Assembly (NCBI GenBank): GCA_947371015.1 | Contig: CANBNK010000001.1 | Coordinates: forward strand, 53,099 to 117,098 | Direction of reading: 5' to 3' | DNA: 64,000 nucleotides | Origin: Acetobacteraceae bacterium | Lineage (GTDB): Bacteria; Pseudomonadota; Alphaproteobacteria; Acetobacterales; Acetobacteraceae | Shown here: in pieces, positions 1 to 9,562 of the stretch | How positions within the stretch are numbered: the stretch's first letter is position 1 | Layout: every line of letters starts with the position of its first letter | The notes under the pieces: model-generated | What the model saw: only the letters and a program-made list of their open reading frames with translations | The model's database searches: none | What the model was told of the DNA's origin: nothing | Program-made: the position numbers and the translations under genes

Positions 1-109
1 CCTTGCCGTGCCTTCCGGTCCCTCCGGGTGCTCTTCAAGCCGCAACCAGCCGGTGGCTGTTGCACGGGCGATAGGCGCCGGTGCGTGAGAGACAAGGAGG
101 GTGCATCGC

Positions 110-313
110 ATGGCGATCGGCACCGTGAAGTGGTTCAACGCAACCAAGGGCTTCGGCTTCATCGTGCCGCAGGACGGCGGCAAGGATGTGTTCGTGCACA
201 TCACCGCCGTGCAGAAGGCCGGGTTGCAGGGCCTGAACGAAAACCAGAAGGTCAGCTACGACGTGGTCGTGGAGCGCGGCAAGGCCGCCGCCGCCAACCT
301 TCAACCGCTATGA
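110..313 (+). CDS. Cold-shock protein (CspA family)
   Basis: A 67-residue single cold-shock domain that binds single-stranded RNA/DNA and is expected to act as a cytoplasmic RNA chaperone. The RNP1-like motif KGFGFI lies at residues 13-18 and the RNP2-like motif VFVHI at 27-31, and the length is normal for the family. A strong Shine-Dalgarno sequence (AAGGAGG, 94-100) sits nine bases before the ATG at 110. An in-frame GTG at 101 touches that site directly and is therefore unlikely to be the start. The gene stands alone and converges on the 174-residue minus-strand gene. Whether it is cold-induced cannot be seen from the sequence. Confidence 0.95.
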   Translation: MAIGTVKWFNATKGFGFIVPQDGGKDVFVHITAVQKAGLQGLNENQKVSYDVVVERGKAAAANLQPL

Positions 314-320
314 TGCCGGT

Positions 321-342
321 GGCCGGGCGCTTGCTCCCGGCC
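321..342 (+). terminator. Putative terminator hairpin after the cold-shock gene
   Basis: Perfect 7-bp inverted repeat GGCCGGG / CCCGGCC with an 8-base loop, eight bases after the cold-shock stop codon. No T-run follows, so factor-independent termination is not certain. Confidence 0.45.
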
Positions 343-451
343 ATTCCGCCTGGCTGGTGTCGGCTCCTGCCATCGGCAGTTGGCTCACCTCTGCGCCCGG
401 TCGGTGCTTGCCGCCTGCCGGCTGCGCGGGGCTAGCCAGGGCGGCGGAGGC

Positions 452-487
452 AGCCGTCCGTGGTTGGACGGCTCCAAACGGTTTGGA
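452..487. terminator. Double hairpin between convergent genes
   Basis: Two adjacent perfect inverted repeats: AGCCGTCC / GGACGGCT (452-459 and 466-473), then TCCAAA / TTTGGA (473-478 and 482-487). They lie just beyond the end of the minus-strand gene at 507 and between convergent genes. A bidirectional terminator is the simplest reading. Confidence 0.45.
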
Positions 488-506
488 CCAGCGCTGACCG
501 GCGGAA

Positions 507-1031
507 TCAGACGGTCGCCTGAAGCCACACCCGCGTCGCTCCGCACGCCCGCAGCACTTCCTCCGCCTTGGCCCGCTTTTCGGGCGAGGCGGCGTGTACC
601 AGCAACACCACTCCGCCGCCCTCTGCCGCCTGGTGCGCGCTGTCCTGAGCCCCGGGCGCCGCGACCTGGCCGATGACGGTGCCGGCGGCGCCGGCCGTGC
701 CGCCAGCCACCGCCGCCGCAACCATCGCCGGCAAGGCCGCGCCGCCGGTCGCAACGACCACGCCGGCCGCGGCCAGTGCCGCCACCGCGGCCGCCGTGCT
801 GGTGCCCAGCGTGCGCAGGCTCCGTGCGTCATCCTCACGCATCACGTTGTCCTGGTGCGCCTGACCGGGCTGCTGGGTGCTCAGGTCGGCGCGCTGGAAC
901 GCACTTCCCTCCAGCCGGGACATCGCCTCGTCCAGCTTGTCCTGGTCGGTGAACGCGCCGCAGACCTGGGTAACCGCGTTGCCGGGGCCGTCGTCGCCGG
1001 TCGTGCCGGCGTTGGTCGGGTCAATCGCCAT
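507..1031 (-). CDS. Glycine-zipper, general-stress-like protein of unknown function
   Basis: A 174-residue protein. The N-terminal third (residues about 18-60) looks like a small alpha/beta domain with a DQDKLDEAMSRLE helix, similar in style to general stress protein 17M (YflT-like) domains. Residues about 75-125 form an Ala/Gly-rich stretch typical of glycine-zipper membrane insertion. Residues about 130-174 form a second small soluble segment. There is no signal peptide. Such proteins are common in alphaproteobacteria and are often linked to stress or membrane integrity, but the function is not established. The ATG at 1031 is the only good start. Confidence 0.7.
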   Translation of the reverse strand: MAIDPTNAGTTGDDGPGNAVTQVCGAFTDQDKLDEAMSRLEGSAFQRADLSTQQPGQAHQDNVMREDDARSLRTLGTSTAAAVAALAAAGVVVATGGAALPAMVAAAVAGGTAGAAGTVIGQVAAPGAQDSAHQAAEGGGVVLLVHAASPEKRAKAEEVLRACGATRVWLQATV

Positions 1032-1364
1032 GTAGGGAAGCTCCGCTGGAGCATTGCCGGCGGGGCAGCGTCACCGCGCCGCCGGTTCTGCTCGTTGCAA
1101 CAAGGACCAGCGCGTCCTCGTGAGCCGCAGCCGCCGGGTCCCCGCCCGGCACCCTGCACGGGAAGGCCGCAGGCCTGCGAAACGCGCACTGGTGTCCTGG
1201 CTTGCAACGCCCGCCCTCAACCAGTGTTCCCTGCCGACCCCCGCAGGCTGTCGCGGCCTGCGCTTATTCGAAGCACACTGGCATGCACCTTCGACGCTCA
1301 ATCGCGCCGCGCGCTGGCGCAACTGCATAGGCCGCGGCCCGCAAATCCGACGCCGTGCGTCCGC
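1032..1364. other. Gene-free interval, 333 bp
   Basis: This lies between the start of the stress-type protein gene and the end of the terB-like gene, both on the minus strand, so it should carry the promoter of the former. Reading frames here have no credible start or protein-like composition. I see no strong repeat or RNA structure. Confidence 0.5.
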
Positions 1365-1781
1365 TCAGATGACCTGGTAGCGCGCCTTGGTCGCCCGCTC
1401 GATGGCGCCGGCCACCAGCCGGTCCAGGTCCATGGCGATGCGGAAATCCTGCAGGAACTGCAGCGCCTCCTGGGAAGGATCGCCATCCGCCGCCGCCACT
1501 TCGCAGGCCAGCAGGTAGGCGGTCTCGCGCAGCCGGCTGGGCAGTACGTCGCGGATCAGCGTGAAGGCGCGGTCCAGCCCATCGGTGCGGCCGAGCAGCC
1601 CCAGCACAATCTCGGTCACCCGGTCGATCTCGCTGGCGGTGAAGTCGGAAAACACCGGCAACTCCTGCACCAGGCGGGACATGGTGCCCAGTTCGCCATC
1701 GCTCATCCGGTCATCGCTGACCGCAATCAGCACCATCGCGCAGATCAGCGCTTCCTGCGGGTTGAATCGGGTGTGGGGCAT
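1365..1781 (-). CDS. TerB-family (tellurite-resistance-like) helical protein
   Basis: A 138-residue all-helical protein matching the TerB fold: an N-terminal EALICAMVLIAVSDDRMSDGEL segment with acidic residues in a D-x-x-x-x-x-E-L arrangement (about residues 23-30), and a second acidic half-site (AAADGDPSQEALQFLQDF) near residue 95. TerB-like domains bind divalent metal and act as small stress or regulatory modules. Real tellurite resistance requires the terZABCDE genes, which are absent, so the name reflects only the fold. It lies 64 bp downstream of the dinG-like gene on the same strand and may be cotranscribed with it. Confidence 0.8.
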   Translation of the reverse strand: MPHTRFNPQEALICAMVLIAVSDDRMSDGELGTMSRLVQELPVFSDFTASEIDRVTEIVLGLLGRTDGLDRAFTLIRDVLPSRLRETAYLLACEVAAADGDPSQEALQFLQDFRIAMDLDRLVAGAIERATKARYQVI

Positions 1782-1845
1782 GGCGGCTTACTCCGTGAGA
1801 TACCTTGCTCGCCCCTGCCGCCGCCCGCGTCAACCGCGCCGCGGT

Positions 1846-4677
1846 TCACGCACCGGCGAGGAAGCCACGCGTCTCCGCCACCGCCTGCGCCAGCCCCAAC
1901 CGGCGCACCACCACGCCTTCCGGCAGCCCGGCCAGCAGGCGTGAGGGGCAGGACTTGTCCAGCAGCACGAAGACGCCCTTGTCGTCATGCCGGCGGATCA
2001 GCCGACCGAAGGCCTGGCGCAGCTTGTGCCGCGCCAGCGCATCGTCATAGCCATTGGGCCGCCCGTGGGAGAGGTGGATGCGCCGCTCCCGATGCAATAT
2101 CGAGGGTCGCGGCCAGGGCACCCGGTCGAATACCAGCAGGCGCAGGCTGCGGCCGGGCACGTCCACGCCGTCGCGCATCGCATCGGTGCCCAGCAGGCAG
2201 CTTTCCTCCTCGGCGCGGAACACATCCACCAGCGTGGCATTGTCCATGGCATCGACATGCTGGGCGTAGAGGGGAATGCCCTCGCGCTCCAGCGCCGGGG
2301 CGATGCGTTGGTAGGTCTCCCGCAGGCGACGGATGGCGGTGAACAGCCCAAGCCCGCCCCCGCCGCTGGCCAGGAACAGCGCCTGCATGGCGGCGGCCAC
2401 CTGGCCGGGCTTGGTCTTGTCCACATCCGTCACCACCAAGGCACGGGTGTGGTTGGCGTAGTCGAACGGCGAGGCCACGGCGGCACGAAACGCCGGCATC
2501 GGCAGGTGGGAAGCCCCGGTGCGTGCCTCGGCGGCGCGCCAGGCGGCTTCCGGCTCCTCCGCCGTGTCGCGCAACGTGGCGGAGGTGATTAGCATGCCAT
2601 GCGCCTGGGACGCCACCTGCACCGCGAAGGGCATGGTCGGGTCGAGGTAGTGCCGGTGCAGCCCGGCATCCACCTCCCGCCCATCCCGGCGGGACAGCGC
2701 CAGCCAATCGACGAAGGTGCGGCGTTCCCCCGGCAGCGGCGGCGCATCGCGCAGCGCGGCAAGCATGCCCTGCCAGGCCTTCAGCGGCATGATCCCGCGC
2801 CGCTCGATGCCGCGCGCCGCGGTTTCCAGCCGAATCCGCTCGCCGACCTCAAGCTCCTCGGCGTCCTCATCCTCCAGCCGCGCCTGCAGGCGGGAGACCA
2901 GCATCGCCAGCGGGTCCTCCACCCGCTTCAGCGCGCGTTCCAGCGCGGCGCCGGTCTCGGCCAGCGCCGGCAGCACCGGGTGCAGGTCGCACTCCACATC
3001 ATACAGGCCGCCATCCTCGGCGGTGCGCGCCAGCACCTGTTGCCGGGCGATGCGCAGGAAGACCTCGGTCGGGTTGGCCAGGCGGTCCTCGGCCTCGGGG
3101 CTGGCGGCCTCGCGCGGCTCCTCGGCCAGGCGCGTCGGCCAGCCGGGGCCGGGCAGCGCGCGGGCAGCGTTCAGCGCGGCTTCCATCGGCGCCAACAGGT
3201 CCGGGATATCGCCGGCCAGGTCCTCGATCCGCCGGCGCAGCCCCTTGGCGCGGCTGCGGCCACCCTCGGCCCCCAGGAGCCAGCGCCGCAACTCCGCCGT
3301 CTCGCCGCCGGTCAGCACGGCGCTGAAGGCGGCGTCGGCGGCATCGAACAGGTGATGGCCTTCGTCGAAGACGTAGCGCAGCGGCTTGCCGTCCTCGCCG
3401 CCGCCCAGCGCCGCCTGGATCATCACCAGCGCATGGTTGGCCACCACCAGGGTCGCGGTCTTGGCCCGGCGGATGGAGTGTTCGACGAAGCATTGCTTGT
3501 AGTGCGGGCAGGCGCTGCGGATGCACTCGCCACGCCGGTCCGCCAGCGGCGAGATGGTCAGCGGGCCGTACAACTCGCCCAGCCAGCCCGGAAAGTCACC
3601 CCCCAGCAGGTCGCCATCCCGCGTCGCCTGCGCCCAGCGGGAGACCAGCGCCAACGGCAGGGCGAAGGCCGGATGCCCCGCTTGCCCCAGCATCTCCTCC
3701 AGGTTCAGCAAACACAGATAATTCTCCCGCCCCTTGCGCACCACCACGCGGCGGCGGCGCTCCTCCGGGTCCGGGTAGAGCCGGCTGAGTTCCTGGTCGA
3801 TCTGCCGTTGCAGGTTCCGGGTGTAGGTGGAAAGCCAGACCGGCGCGCCGTTCTTCTCCGCCCACAGGCTGGCCGGGGCGATGTAGCCCAGCGTCTTGCC
3901 GGTGCCGGTCCCGGCCTCCGCCAGCACCAGGCGCGGCTCGCCCGGGATGTCCCGCGGGATGAAGGCGATGGAGGCGGCGGACGCATAGTCGGCCTGCTGC
4001 GGCCGCTGCTCGCTGCTGTCGCCCAGCATCTCCGCCAGGCGCCGGCGGGCCTCGGCGGGTTCCACGCCATGGCTGTTGGGTGGCGGCGGCGGGCCGTCAT
4101 CCTCCCATTCCGGCAGCCGGCGCCACACCTTGTAGGGGTCCACGCTGGCGCGCACCCCGGTCGCGCCCAGGGCCGCCAGCACCGGCTCGGCCCAGGGCCA
4201 TTGCACGGCGTCCTGCAGCTTGGCGGCGAGCATGCCGGCGTCGCGGTTAAGCTGCGTCGCCCGGCGCTGGCTGAGGTGGCGCAGCAGGTGCTCGGCCATG
4301 TCCATCAGCTGGGCGCAGGCGGTGGCGTCGTCGGGCGGCACCGGCAGGTCCAGCGCCATGGCCAGGCCGCGCGGCGTCGGCGCCGCCAGTGTCGCCGGCA
4401 TGACGAAGGCGAAGAGTTCCAGCAGATCGAACGCGGCATCGAAGCGCGGCAGGTCCAGCCGGCGCGCGGTGGCCGGCGCATGCACCAGCAGCGGCGGCGG
4501 CATGTCGCGCAGCGCCCGGGCCAACTCCCCGGAGGACAGGGTCAGCAATTCCCCGTCAGGCGTCAGCAAAGTGCCGCGACCATGTCCAGCCACCAGCACC
4601 GGCCCGTGCGGCAGCACCAGGCGCGGGGGAGCGAAAGGCGATTCGGGGCGGCGCTGTGGCTGGGACATTCGGCCCAT
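1846..4677 (-). CDS. DinG/XPD-type ATP-dependent DNA helicase
   Basis: A 943-residue superfamily 2 helicase of the iron-sulfur XPD/DinG class, expected to unwind DNA 5'-3' in damage-associated structures. Walker A is AEAGTGTGKT (about 254-262). The Fe-S cysteines are C322, C385, C390 and C396. The DEGHH box lies at about 438-442, and motif VI is QAFGRLIRR near the C-terminus. The first 230 residues are an alphaproteobacterial extension without an obvious exonuclease motif. The ATG at 4677 or one three codons later (4668) could be used; neither has a strong ribosome-binding site. The gene is divergent from the porin gene. Confidence 0.93.
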   Translation of the reverse strand: MGRMSQPQRRPESPFAPPRLVLPHGPVLVAGHGRGTLLTPDGELLTLSSGELARALRDMPPPLLVHAPATARRLDLPRFDAAFDLLELFAFVMPATLAAPTPRGLAMALDLPVPPDDATACAQLMDMAEHLLRHLSQRRATQLNRDAGMLAAKLQDAVQWPWAEPVLAALGATGVRASVDPYKVWRRLPEWEDDGPPPPPNSHGVEPAEARRRLAEMLGDSSEQRPQQADYASAASIAFIPRDIPGEPRLVLAEAGTGTGKTLGYIAPASLWAEKNGAPVWLSTYTRNLQRQIDQELSRLYPDPEERRRRVVVRKGRENYLCLLNLEEMLGQAGHPAFALPLALVSRWAQATRDGDLLGGDFPGWLGELYGPLTISPLADRRGECIRSACPHYKQCFVEHSIRRAKTATLVVANHALVMIQAALGGGEDGKPLRYVFDEGHHLFDAADAAFSAVLTGGETAELRRWLLGAEGGRSRAKGLRRRIEDLAGDIPDLLAPMEAALNAARALPGPGWPTRLAEEPREAASPEAEDRLANPTEVFLRIARQQVLARTAEDGGLYDVECDLHPVLPALAETGAALERALKRVEDPLAMLVSRLQARLEDEDAEELEVGERIRLETAARGIERRGIMPLKAWQGMLAALRDAPPLPGERRTFVDWLALSRRDGREVDAGLHRHYLDPTMPFAVQVASQAHGMLITSATLRDTAEEPEAAWRAAEARTGASHLPMPAFRAAVASPFDYANHTRALVVTDVDKTKPGQVAAAMQALFLASGGGGLGLFTAIRRLRETYQRIAPALEREGIPLYAQHVDAMDNATLVDVFRAEEESCLLGTDAMRDGVDVPGRSLRLLVFDRVPWPRPSILHRERRIHLSHGRPNGYDDALARHKLRQAFGRLIRRHDDKGVFVLLDKSCPSRLLAGLPEGVVVRRLGLAQAVAETRGFLAGA

Positions 4678-4995
4678 ACATAGGGGCTGCGCCGCCCAAG
4701 GGGAACGGATGTTCTGGTTCCGCTATCGGGGCGCAGCGAGACCGCCACGCGAACGAAGCGCCCCTCGAAGGAAAAAATCTGGCGCCAATCTGCGCCGTAG
4801 CGCGATTTCTTACACTGCCTTTGCACCCCCATACCGCATCTCACATGGTGCGCTTACGCAAAGCTGGAAGATTTTGCGGGTCTCAAGGGCCGCTCCGCCG
4901 GAGATCAATACCAACGGGTGGGGGCGGAACGAAACCGGCCTCGCTCGTCACGCCCCGGAACCGCTGGCTCAACCGCAGGACAGGATATCGACCAG
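4678..4995. other. Divergent intergenic region, 318 bp
   Basis: This sits between the helicase (minus) and porin (plus) starts and must contain both promoters. It is more AT-rich than its surroundings around 4760-4890. An open frame continues upstream from the porin start to 4918, but it lacks a signal peptide or protein-like composition. No clear operator or RNA structure was found. Confidence 0.5.
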
Positions 4996-6501
4996 ATGCG
5001 CTTCCCGTTGTTCCCTGTAGCGCTGGCCGCACTTGGCCTCCTGGATGTGGCCAGCCCTGCCCGGGCCGAACCAAGCCTCGACCAGAGCTTCGTTGGCCGG
5101 TTCTTCCAGGCCTATCACGACGAATGGTTCCCCCCGGCCATGCCGGCGGCGCCTGACCCCAACGCGCCGCTGAGCCGCCGTCCCGCGCCCTTTCCGCCAG
5201 CGCCGCAAACCCAGCCGCCAATGCCCTTCACCGACTGGCCGTTCGGCGGCGCCTCCACCATCGGCGGCGCGGTGCCCAATGTTGTCGTCAGCCCGCTGAT
5301 GCAGGCACTGCATCCCACCGGCGTCGGCAGCTTCCTGGAAGACAACCACATCCAGATCTATGGCTGGGTCAATGGCGGCTTCAACATCAGCAGCAATGGC
5401 CAGGGTCGCCGCACCAGCAAGAACGCCAACTTCCCCGCCGCCTATTCCGCCACGGCGAATACCATCCAACTCGACCAAACCGCCTTGTTCATCGAGCGCG
5501 TGCCCGACACGGTGCAGCAGGACCACATTGACTGGGGCTTCCGCATCACCGGCATCTATGGCCAGAACTACCGCTATACAACCGCACTGGGCGCCGCCAG
5601 CTACCAACTGCAGAAGCACAACAATTACAACGGCTACGACTTCCCGATGGTCTATGGCGAGTTGTACATCCCGGGCATTGCCCAAGGCCTGCTCCTGCGG
5701 CTGGGCCGCTTCATCTCGGTGCCGGATATCGAAGCTCAGCTGGCACCAAACAACTACATGTACTCACACTCGATGACCTACGCCTATGATAACTATACAA
5801 ATACCGGATTGCTGGCCACGCTCTTGCTTACCAAGAACTGGCAGGCCCAGTTCGGCGTCACCGCCGGCACGGATACCATGCCATGGAACAATACCGGCAC
5901 CATCCGCGACCGCGGCGTGCAACCAAGCTATACCGGATGCCTGCGTTGGACCAGCGACACCGCCCGAGACAACGCCTATGCCTGCGCCAACGCCATCAAC
6001 AATGGCAACTACGGCTACAACAACCTACAGCAATACACTGCTACCTACTACCACACCTTCAATTATCGCTGGCACATCGCCACCGAATTCTGGCACATGC
6101 ACGAAAATAAGACGCCGAACGCCAGCTACGCTGGCGCCAACCCGGCGCCCTACCAATTCGGCCTGTTCCGCAATGGCCCGTTCATCGCCCAATGCAAGAG
6201 CACGACGGCGCCGACCTGCACGTCGGAAGAATACTCGGCGCTGGCCTACCTGAACTACCGCGCCAGCGACCAGGACAACATCAGTCTGCGGCTGGAGTTC
6301 TTCAACGACCTGACCGGCCAGCGGACCGGCCAAAAGACCCGTTACCTGAACACCGCCATCGGCTGGCAGCACTGGATCGGGAACTCCATCACATTGCGGC
6401 CGGAAGTCGCCTTCTACAACGCGCTGGACCGCAAGGCTTTCGACAATGGGAACCGGCGCCAGGCGGTCATCCTCAGCGCCGATATCGTCTGGCATTTCTG
6501 A
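4996..6501 (+). CDS. Outer-membrane beta-barrel porin (BBP2/OmpL-like)
   Basis: A 501-residue secreted protein. Residues 1-24 form a signal peptide ending in ARA. A proline-rich linker follows (about 35-80), then a beta-barrel with alternating aromatic/polar strands (IQIYGWVNGGF, LYIPGIAQGLLLRLGRF) and a terminal phenylalanine (IVWHF) typical for outer-membrane insertion. The barrel fits the putative beta-barrel porin-2 family. The ATG at 4996 was chosen because it starts the signal peptide; longer in-frame starts add non-hydrophobic sequence. The gene is visibly richer in A/T-ending codons and in Asn/Tyr than its neighbours, as is usual for porins. It converges with asd. The substrate is unknown. 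Confidence 0.88.
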   Translation: MRFPLFPVALAALGLLDVASPARAEPSLDQSFVGRFFQAYHDEWFPPAMPAAPDPNAPLSRRPAPFPPAPQTQPPMPFTDWPFGGASTIGGAVPNVVVSPLMQALHPTGVGSFLEDNHIQIYGWVNGGFNISSNGQGRRTSKNANFPAAYSATANTIQLDQTALFIERVPDTVQQDHIDWGFRITGIYGQNYRYTTALGAASYQLQKHNNYNGYDFPMVYGELYIPGIAQGLLLRLGRFISVPDIEAQLAPNNYMYSHSMTYAYDNYTNTGLLATLLLTKNWQAQFGVTAGTDTMPWNNTGTIRDRGVQPSYTGCLRWTSDTARDNAYACANAINNGNYGYNNLQQYTATYYHTFNYRWHIATEFWHMHENKTPNASYAGANPAPYQFGLFRNGPFIAQCKSTTAPTCTSEEYSALAYLNYRASDQDNISLRLEFFNDLTGQRTGQKTRYLNTAIGWQHWIGNSITLRPEVAFYNALDRKAFDNGNRRQAVILSADIVWHF

Positions 6502-6521
6502 GCCGGCGGCAGCGACCGGCG

Positions 6522-6650
6522 CTACAGGTGCCAGGTTCCGGTGGCGGCGAAGGCCGCTTCCGCCCGCGCCGCCAGGGCGTTCCAATCGATCGGTGCCGCG
6601 GCGGCCTCGACATGGCCGGTGATGGCCAGGGCCTGGCCACCAGAAGTTTC
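6522..6650 (-). pseudogene. Possible remnant of a gene 3' end
   Basis: In the porin-asd gap, the minus strand holds 42 open codons between an in-frame TAG (6651-6653) and a TAG stop (6522-6524), with no ATG, GTG or TTG start that gives a sensible protein. The translated segment (GQALAITGHVEAAAAPIDW, then NALAARAEAAFAATGTWHL) has natural composition and G/C-ending codons like neighbouring genes. It reads like the C-terminus of a lost gene. The family is not recognised, and chance cannot be excluded in GC-rich DNA. Confidence 0.3.
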
Positions 6651-6676
6651 CTATATGAACAAAGGCGGGCGAGTGC

Positions 6677-7669
6677 CTACAGCATCCGCTCGGCGATCTG
6701 CACCGCGTTCAGCGCGGCACCCTTCAACAGTTGGTCGCCGCAGAGGAAGAAGTCCAACCCGCAATCGCCGAACACGTCATTCGCCCGGATGCGGCCTGCT
6801 TCCACATCGTACTGGCCAGTGGCGGTCAGCGGCATCGGATAGACCGCGTTGGCCACGTCATCCACCACCTTCACACCCGCCGCCGCCGCCAGCACGGCAC
6901 GCGCCGCCTCGGCCGTCACGGGACGTTCGGTCTCGATCGTCACCGCCTCGCCATGCACGCGCAGCGTGGGGATGCGCACCGCGGTGCAGGAGATCGGCAG
7001 GCCGGGGAAGCCCATGATCTTCCGGCTTTCCCAGGCGACCTTCATTTCCTCGCGCGTGTAGGCGTTCGGCTGGAAGGTATCGATGTGCGGGATGACGTTG
7101 AACGGCAGCGGGTGGCGGAACACCTTGTTGCCTGCGGTCCCGCCTTCCAGCAGTACGCGGCGGGTCTCGGCCAGCAGCTCGTCCATGCCCTCGGCGCCGG
7201 CACCGCTGGCCGCCTGGTAGGTCGAGACGATCACCCGCTTCAGCCCAAAGGCCTGGCGCAGCGGCTCCAGCGCCACCACCAGAATGGCGGTGGTGCAGTT
7301 GGGGTTGGCGATCAGCCGCGAGGTCCCGATGGCCGCGGCATTCACCTCCGGCACCACCAGCGGCACGTCATCCTCCAGCCGGAAGGCCGAGGAGTTGTCG
7401 ATGACGATGCCGCCCTGCGCCGCCAGGTTCTTGGCATGCGCGCGGGAGAAGTCGCCGGAGACCGACAGCAGGCAGAAATCCAGGCCCTTCCCCGCATCAG
7501 GGTGGAAGGCCTCGACCACCTTGTCGCCCAGCGGGGTTTTCAGTGTGGTGCCGGCGGAACGGGGGGACGAATACAGCTTCAGCTCGGTGACCGGGAACTT
7601 GCGATCCCCCAGCACCTGGATGATTTCGCGTCCAACGGCGCCGGTCGCGCCGAAAACCCCAACCCGCAT
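6677..7669 (-). CDS. asd: Aspartate-semialdehyde dehydrogenase
   Basis: A 330-residue enzyme that reduces aspartyl-4-phosphate to aspartate semialdehyde with NADPH, the branch point to lysine/diaminopimelate, threonine and methionine. The nucleotide-binding motif GATGAVG is at 7-13 and the catalytic cysteine is C125 in NPNCTTA. The RVHGEAV segment supplies the late active-site histidine. The length is normal. The reading frame stays open far upstream, but the Rossmann start fixes the ATG at 7669. The gene is divergent from lysK, 198 bp away. thrC, which uses the same pathway, lies at 20-21 kb. Confidence 0.96.
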   Translation of the reverse strand: MRVGVFGATGAVGREIIQVLGDRKFPVTELKLYSSPRSAGTTLKTPLGDKVVEAFHPDAGKGLDFCLLSVSGDFSRAHAKNLAAQGGIVIDNSSAFRLEDDVPLVVPEVNAAAIGTSRLIANPNCTTAILVVALEPLRQAFGLKRVIVSTYQAASGAGAEGMDELLAETRRVLLEGGTAGNKVFRHPLPFNVIPHIDTFQPNAYTREEMKVAWESRKIMGFPGLPISCTAVRIPTLRVHGEAVTIETERPVTAEAARAVLAAAAGVKVVDDVANAVYPMPLTATGQYDVEAGRIRANDVFGDCGLDFFLCGDQLLKGAALNAVQIAERML

Positions 7670-7867
7670 GGCTCCATGTCCTTCAGGAGTGTCTGGAAAC
7701 GCCCGCAACAGCTTGTGCCGGGCGCGAAAAACAATGGCCGGCGCAATACGCCAGCGCAGCAGCAAAGGCCAGCGCAAAGGGTGCAGACGACCCATGCGCA
7801 GGCCGACACGGCAGCGCATTTCACCCACCCGCGCTGCCGCGCGTTGACCATCGGCCCCGCCGCTGCC

Positions 7868-9562
7868 ATGTCGGCGGGCATGACAGCCGATCCATCTCTC
7901 CGTTCCGTCAAGGCCTGGCCCTTCGAGGAAGCCGCCAAGGTGGCGGACCGCATGGCCAAAACCGGCAAGCGGGAAGCGCTGTTCGAGACCGGCTATGGCC
8001 CCTCCGGCCTGCCGCATATCGGCACCTTCGGCGAGGTGGCGCGCACCACCTGGGTGCGCCGTGCGTTCGAGCGGCTGACCGGCCTGCCGAGCAAGCTGAT
8101 CGCCTTCAGCGACGACATGGACGGCCTGCGCAAGGTGCCGGACAACCTGCCGAACCGGGAGTTGCTGCTGCCGCACCTGGGCAAGTCGCTGACCGCCATC
8201 CCGGACCCGTTCGGCACCCACTCGTCCTTCGGCGCCCACAACAACGCCCGGCTGCGCGCCTTCCTCGACCAGTTCGGCTTCGAATACGAGTTCGCCAGCA
8301 GCACGGACTACTACAAGGGCGGCCGGTTCGACGCCGCCCTGCTGCGCATGGCCGAACGGCATGAGCAGGTGCGCGGCGTCATCCTGCCGACCCTCGGCCC
8401 GGACCGCCGCGCCACCTATTCGCCCTTCCTGCCCATCCATCCCGAAACCGGCGTGGTCATGCAGGTGCCGATGGAGGAGGTCCGCCCGCAGGAAGACCTG
8501 CTGGTCTGGACCGACCCTGATACCGGCAAGCGCCACGGCACCCGCATCACCGGTGGCGGCTGCAAGGCGCAGTGGAAGGCCGATTGGGCGCTGCGCTGGT
8601 ACGCGCTGGGCGTCGATTACGAAATGTCCGGCAAGGACCTGATCGACAGCGTCAAGCTTTCCGGCGCCATCTGCCGCGTCATGGGCGCCGAGCCGCCGGC
8701 GGCGCTGACCTATGAGCTGTTCCTGGACGACAAGGGCCAGAAGATCAGCAAGTCCAGGGGCAATGGCCTGACGATAGACGAATGGCTGCGCTACGCCCCG
8801 CCGGAAAGCCTCTCCTACTTCATGTACCAGCAGCCCGGCCGCGCCAAGCGCCTGTTCTTCGATGTCATTCCGAAGGCGGTTGATGAGTACCTTGTCAGCG
8901 TTGAGAAGCTGAAGGAGGAGGAGACCATTCGCGGATGGTTCTCTCCGCCCGGCGCCCCAAGCGATGTCAGCGCGGCCATCGCCAAGACACTGGCGCAAGG
9001 GCCGGACGCGCTGAAGGCCACCATGGTCGCCCGCCCGGCCTGGCACATCGACAACGGCGTCAGCACCGATCCCGGCTCGCCGATTTCCTTCGCCATGCTG
9101 CTCAACCTGGCGAGCGTGGTGAATGCCGACGGGCCGGATATCCTCTGGGGTTTCATTGGCCGCTACGCACCGGGCGTCACTGCTGAGAGCCACCCCATGC
9201 TGGCCCGGCTGGCTGAGCACGCCGTCGCCTACTACCGGGACTTCGTCGCACCCACGAAAACCTACCGCCAGCCCAGCGAGCTGGAACGCGCCGCACTGGA
9301 AGACCTGCTGGCCACCCTCCGCGACCTGCCGGAGGACAGCACCGCGGAGCTGATTCAGAACCAGCTGTTCGAGATTGGCAAGCGCCACGCCTTCGCCAAC
9401 CTGCGCGACTGGTTCGGCTGCCTGTACCAGGTGCTGCTGGGCCAGCAGGAAGGCCCGCGCTTCGGCGGCTTCGTCGCGCTGTACGGTATCCCCGGCAGCA
9501 TCGGCCTGGTCGAGACGGCCCTGGCGCGGGAAGCGTCCCTCGGCGAGGCCGCCAGCGCGTGA
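7868..9562 (+). CDS. lysK: Lysine--tRNA ligase, class I
   Basis: A 564-residue class I lysyl-tRNA synthetase (the archaeal/alphaproteobacterial type, unrelated to class II LysS). It charges tRNA-Lys in the cytoplasm. Signature motifs are HIGTF (about 50-54) and KISKS (292-296). Two starts are possible: ATG 7868 or ATG 7880 ([10 protein letters not shown]); neither has a clear ribosome-binding site. The stop codon overlaps the GTG start of the MprF-like gene, implying translational coupling. It is the first gene of an apparent operon running through lpxK. Lys-tRNA-Lys is the amino-acid donor for MprF enzymes, so the pairing is meaningful. Confidence 0.96.
   Translation: MSAGMTADPSLRSVKAWPFEEAAKVADRMAKTGKREALFETGYGPSGLPHIGTFGEVARTTWVRRAFERLTGLPSKLIAFSDDMDGLRKVPDNLPNRELLLPHLGKSLTAIPDPFGTHSSFGAHNNARLRAFLDQFGFEYEFASSTDYYKGGRFDAALLRMAERHEQVRGVILPTLGPDRRATYSPFLPIHPETGVVMQVPMEEVRPQEDLLVWTDPDTGKRHGTRITGGGCKAQWKADWALRWYALGVDYEMSGKDLIDSVKLSGAICRVMGAEPPAALTYELFLDDKGQKISKSRGNGLTIDEWLRYAPPESLSYFMYQQPGRAKRLFFDVIPKAVDEYLVSVEKLKEEETIRGWFSPPGAPSDVSAAIAKTLAQGPDALKATMVARPAWHIDNGVSTDPGSPISFAMLLNLASVVNADGPDILWGFIGRYAPGVTAESHPMLARLAEHAVAYYRDFVAPTKTYRQPSELERAALEDLLATLRDLPEDSTAELIQNQLFEIGKRHAFANLRDWFGCLYQVLLGQQEGPRFGGFVALYGIPGSIGLVETALAREASLGEAASA

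Noticed and set aside
1054..1380. 108-codon plus-strand frame in the gene-free gap before terB
   Set aside because: Arg/Ala/Pro-rich shadow-like translation, no credible ribosome-binding site, and it runs into the terB-like gene.
1365..1781. Tellurite-resistance function for the TerB protein
   Set aside because: Only the TerB fold is present; terZACDE partners are missing, so resistance cannot be claimed.
2599..4683. 694-codon plus-strand open frame opposite the helicase gene
   Set aside because: It mirrors the helicase gene in the complementary frame, with Gln/Arg/His-rich non-natural composition; such shadow frames are expected at this GC content.
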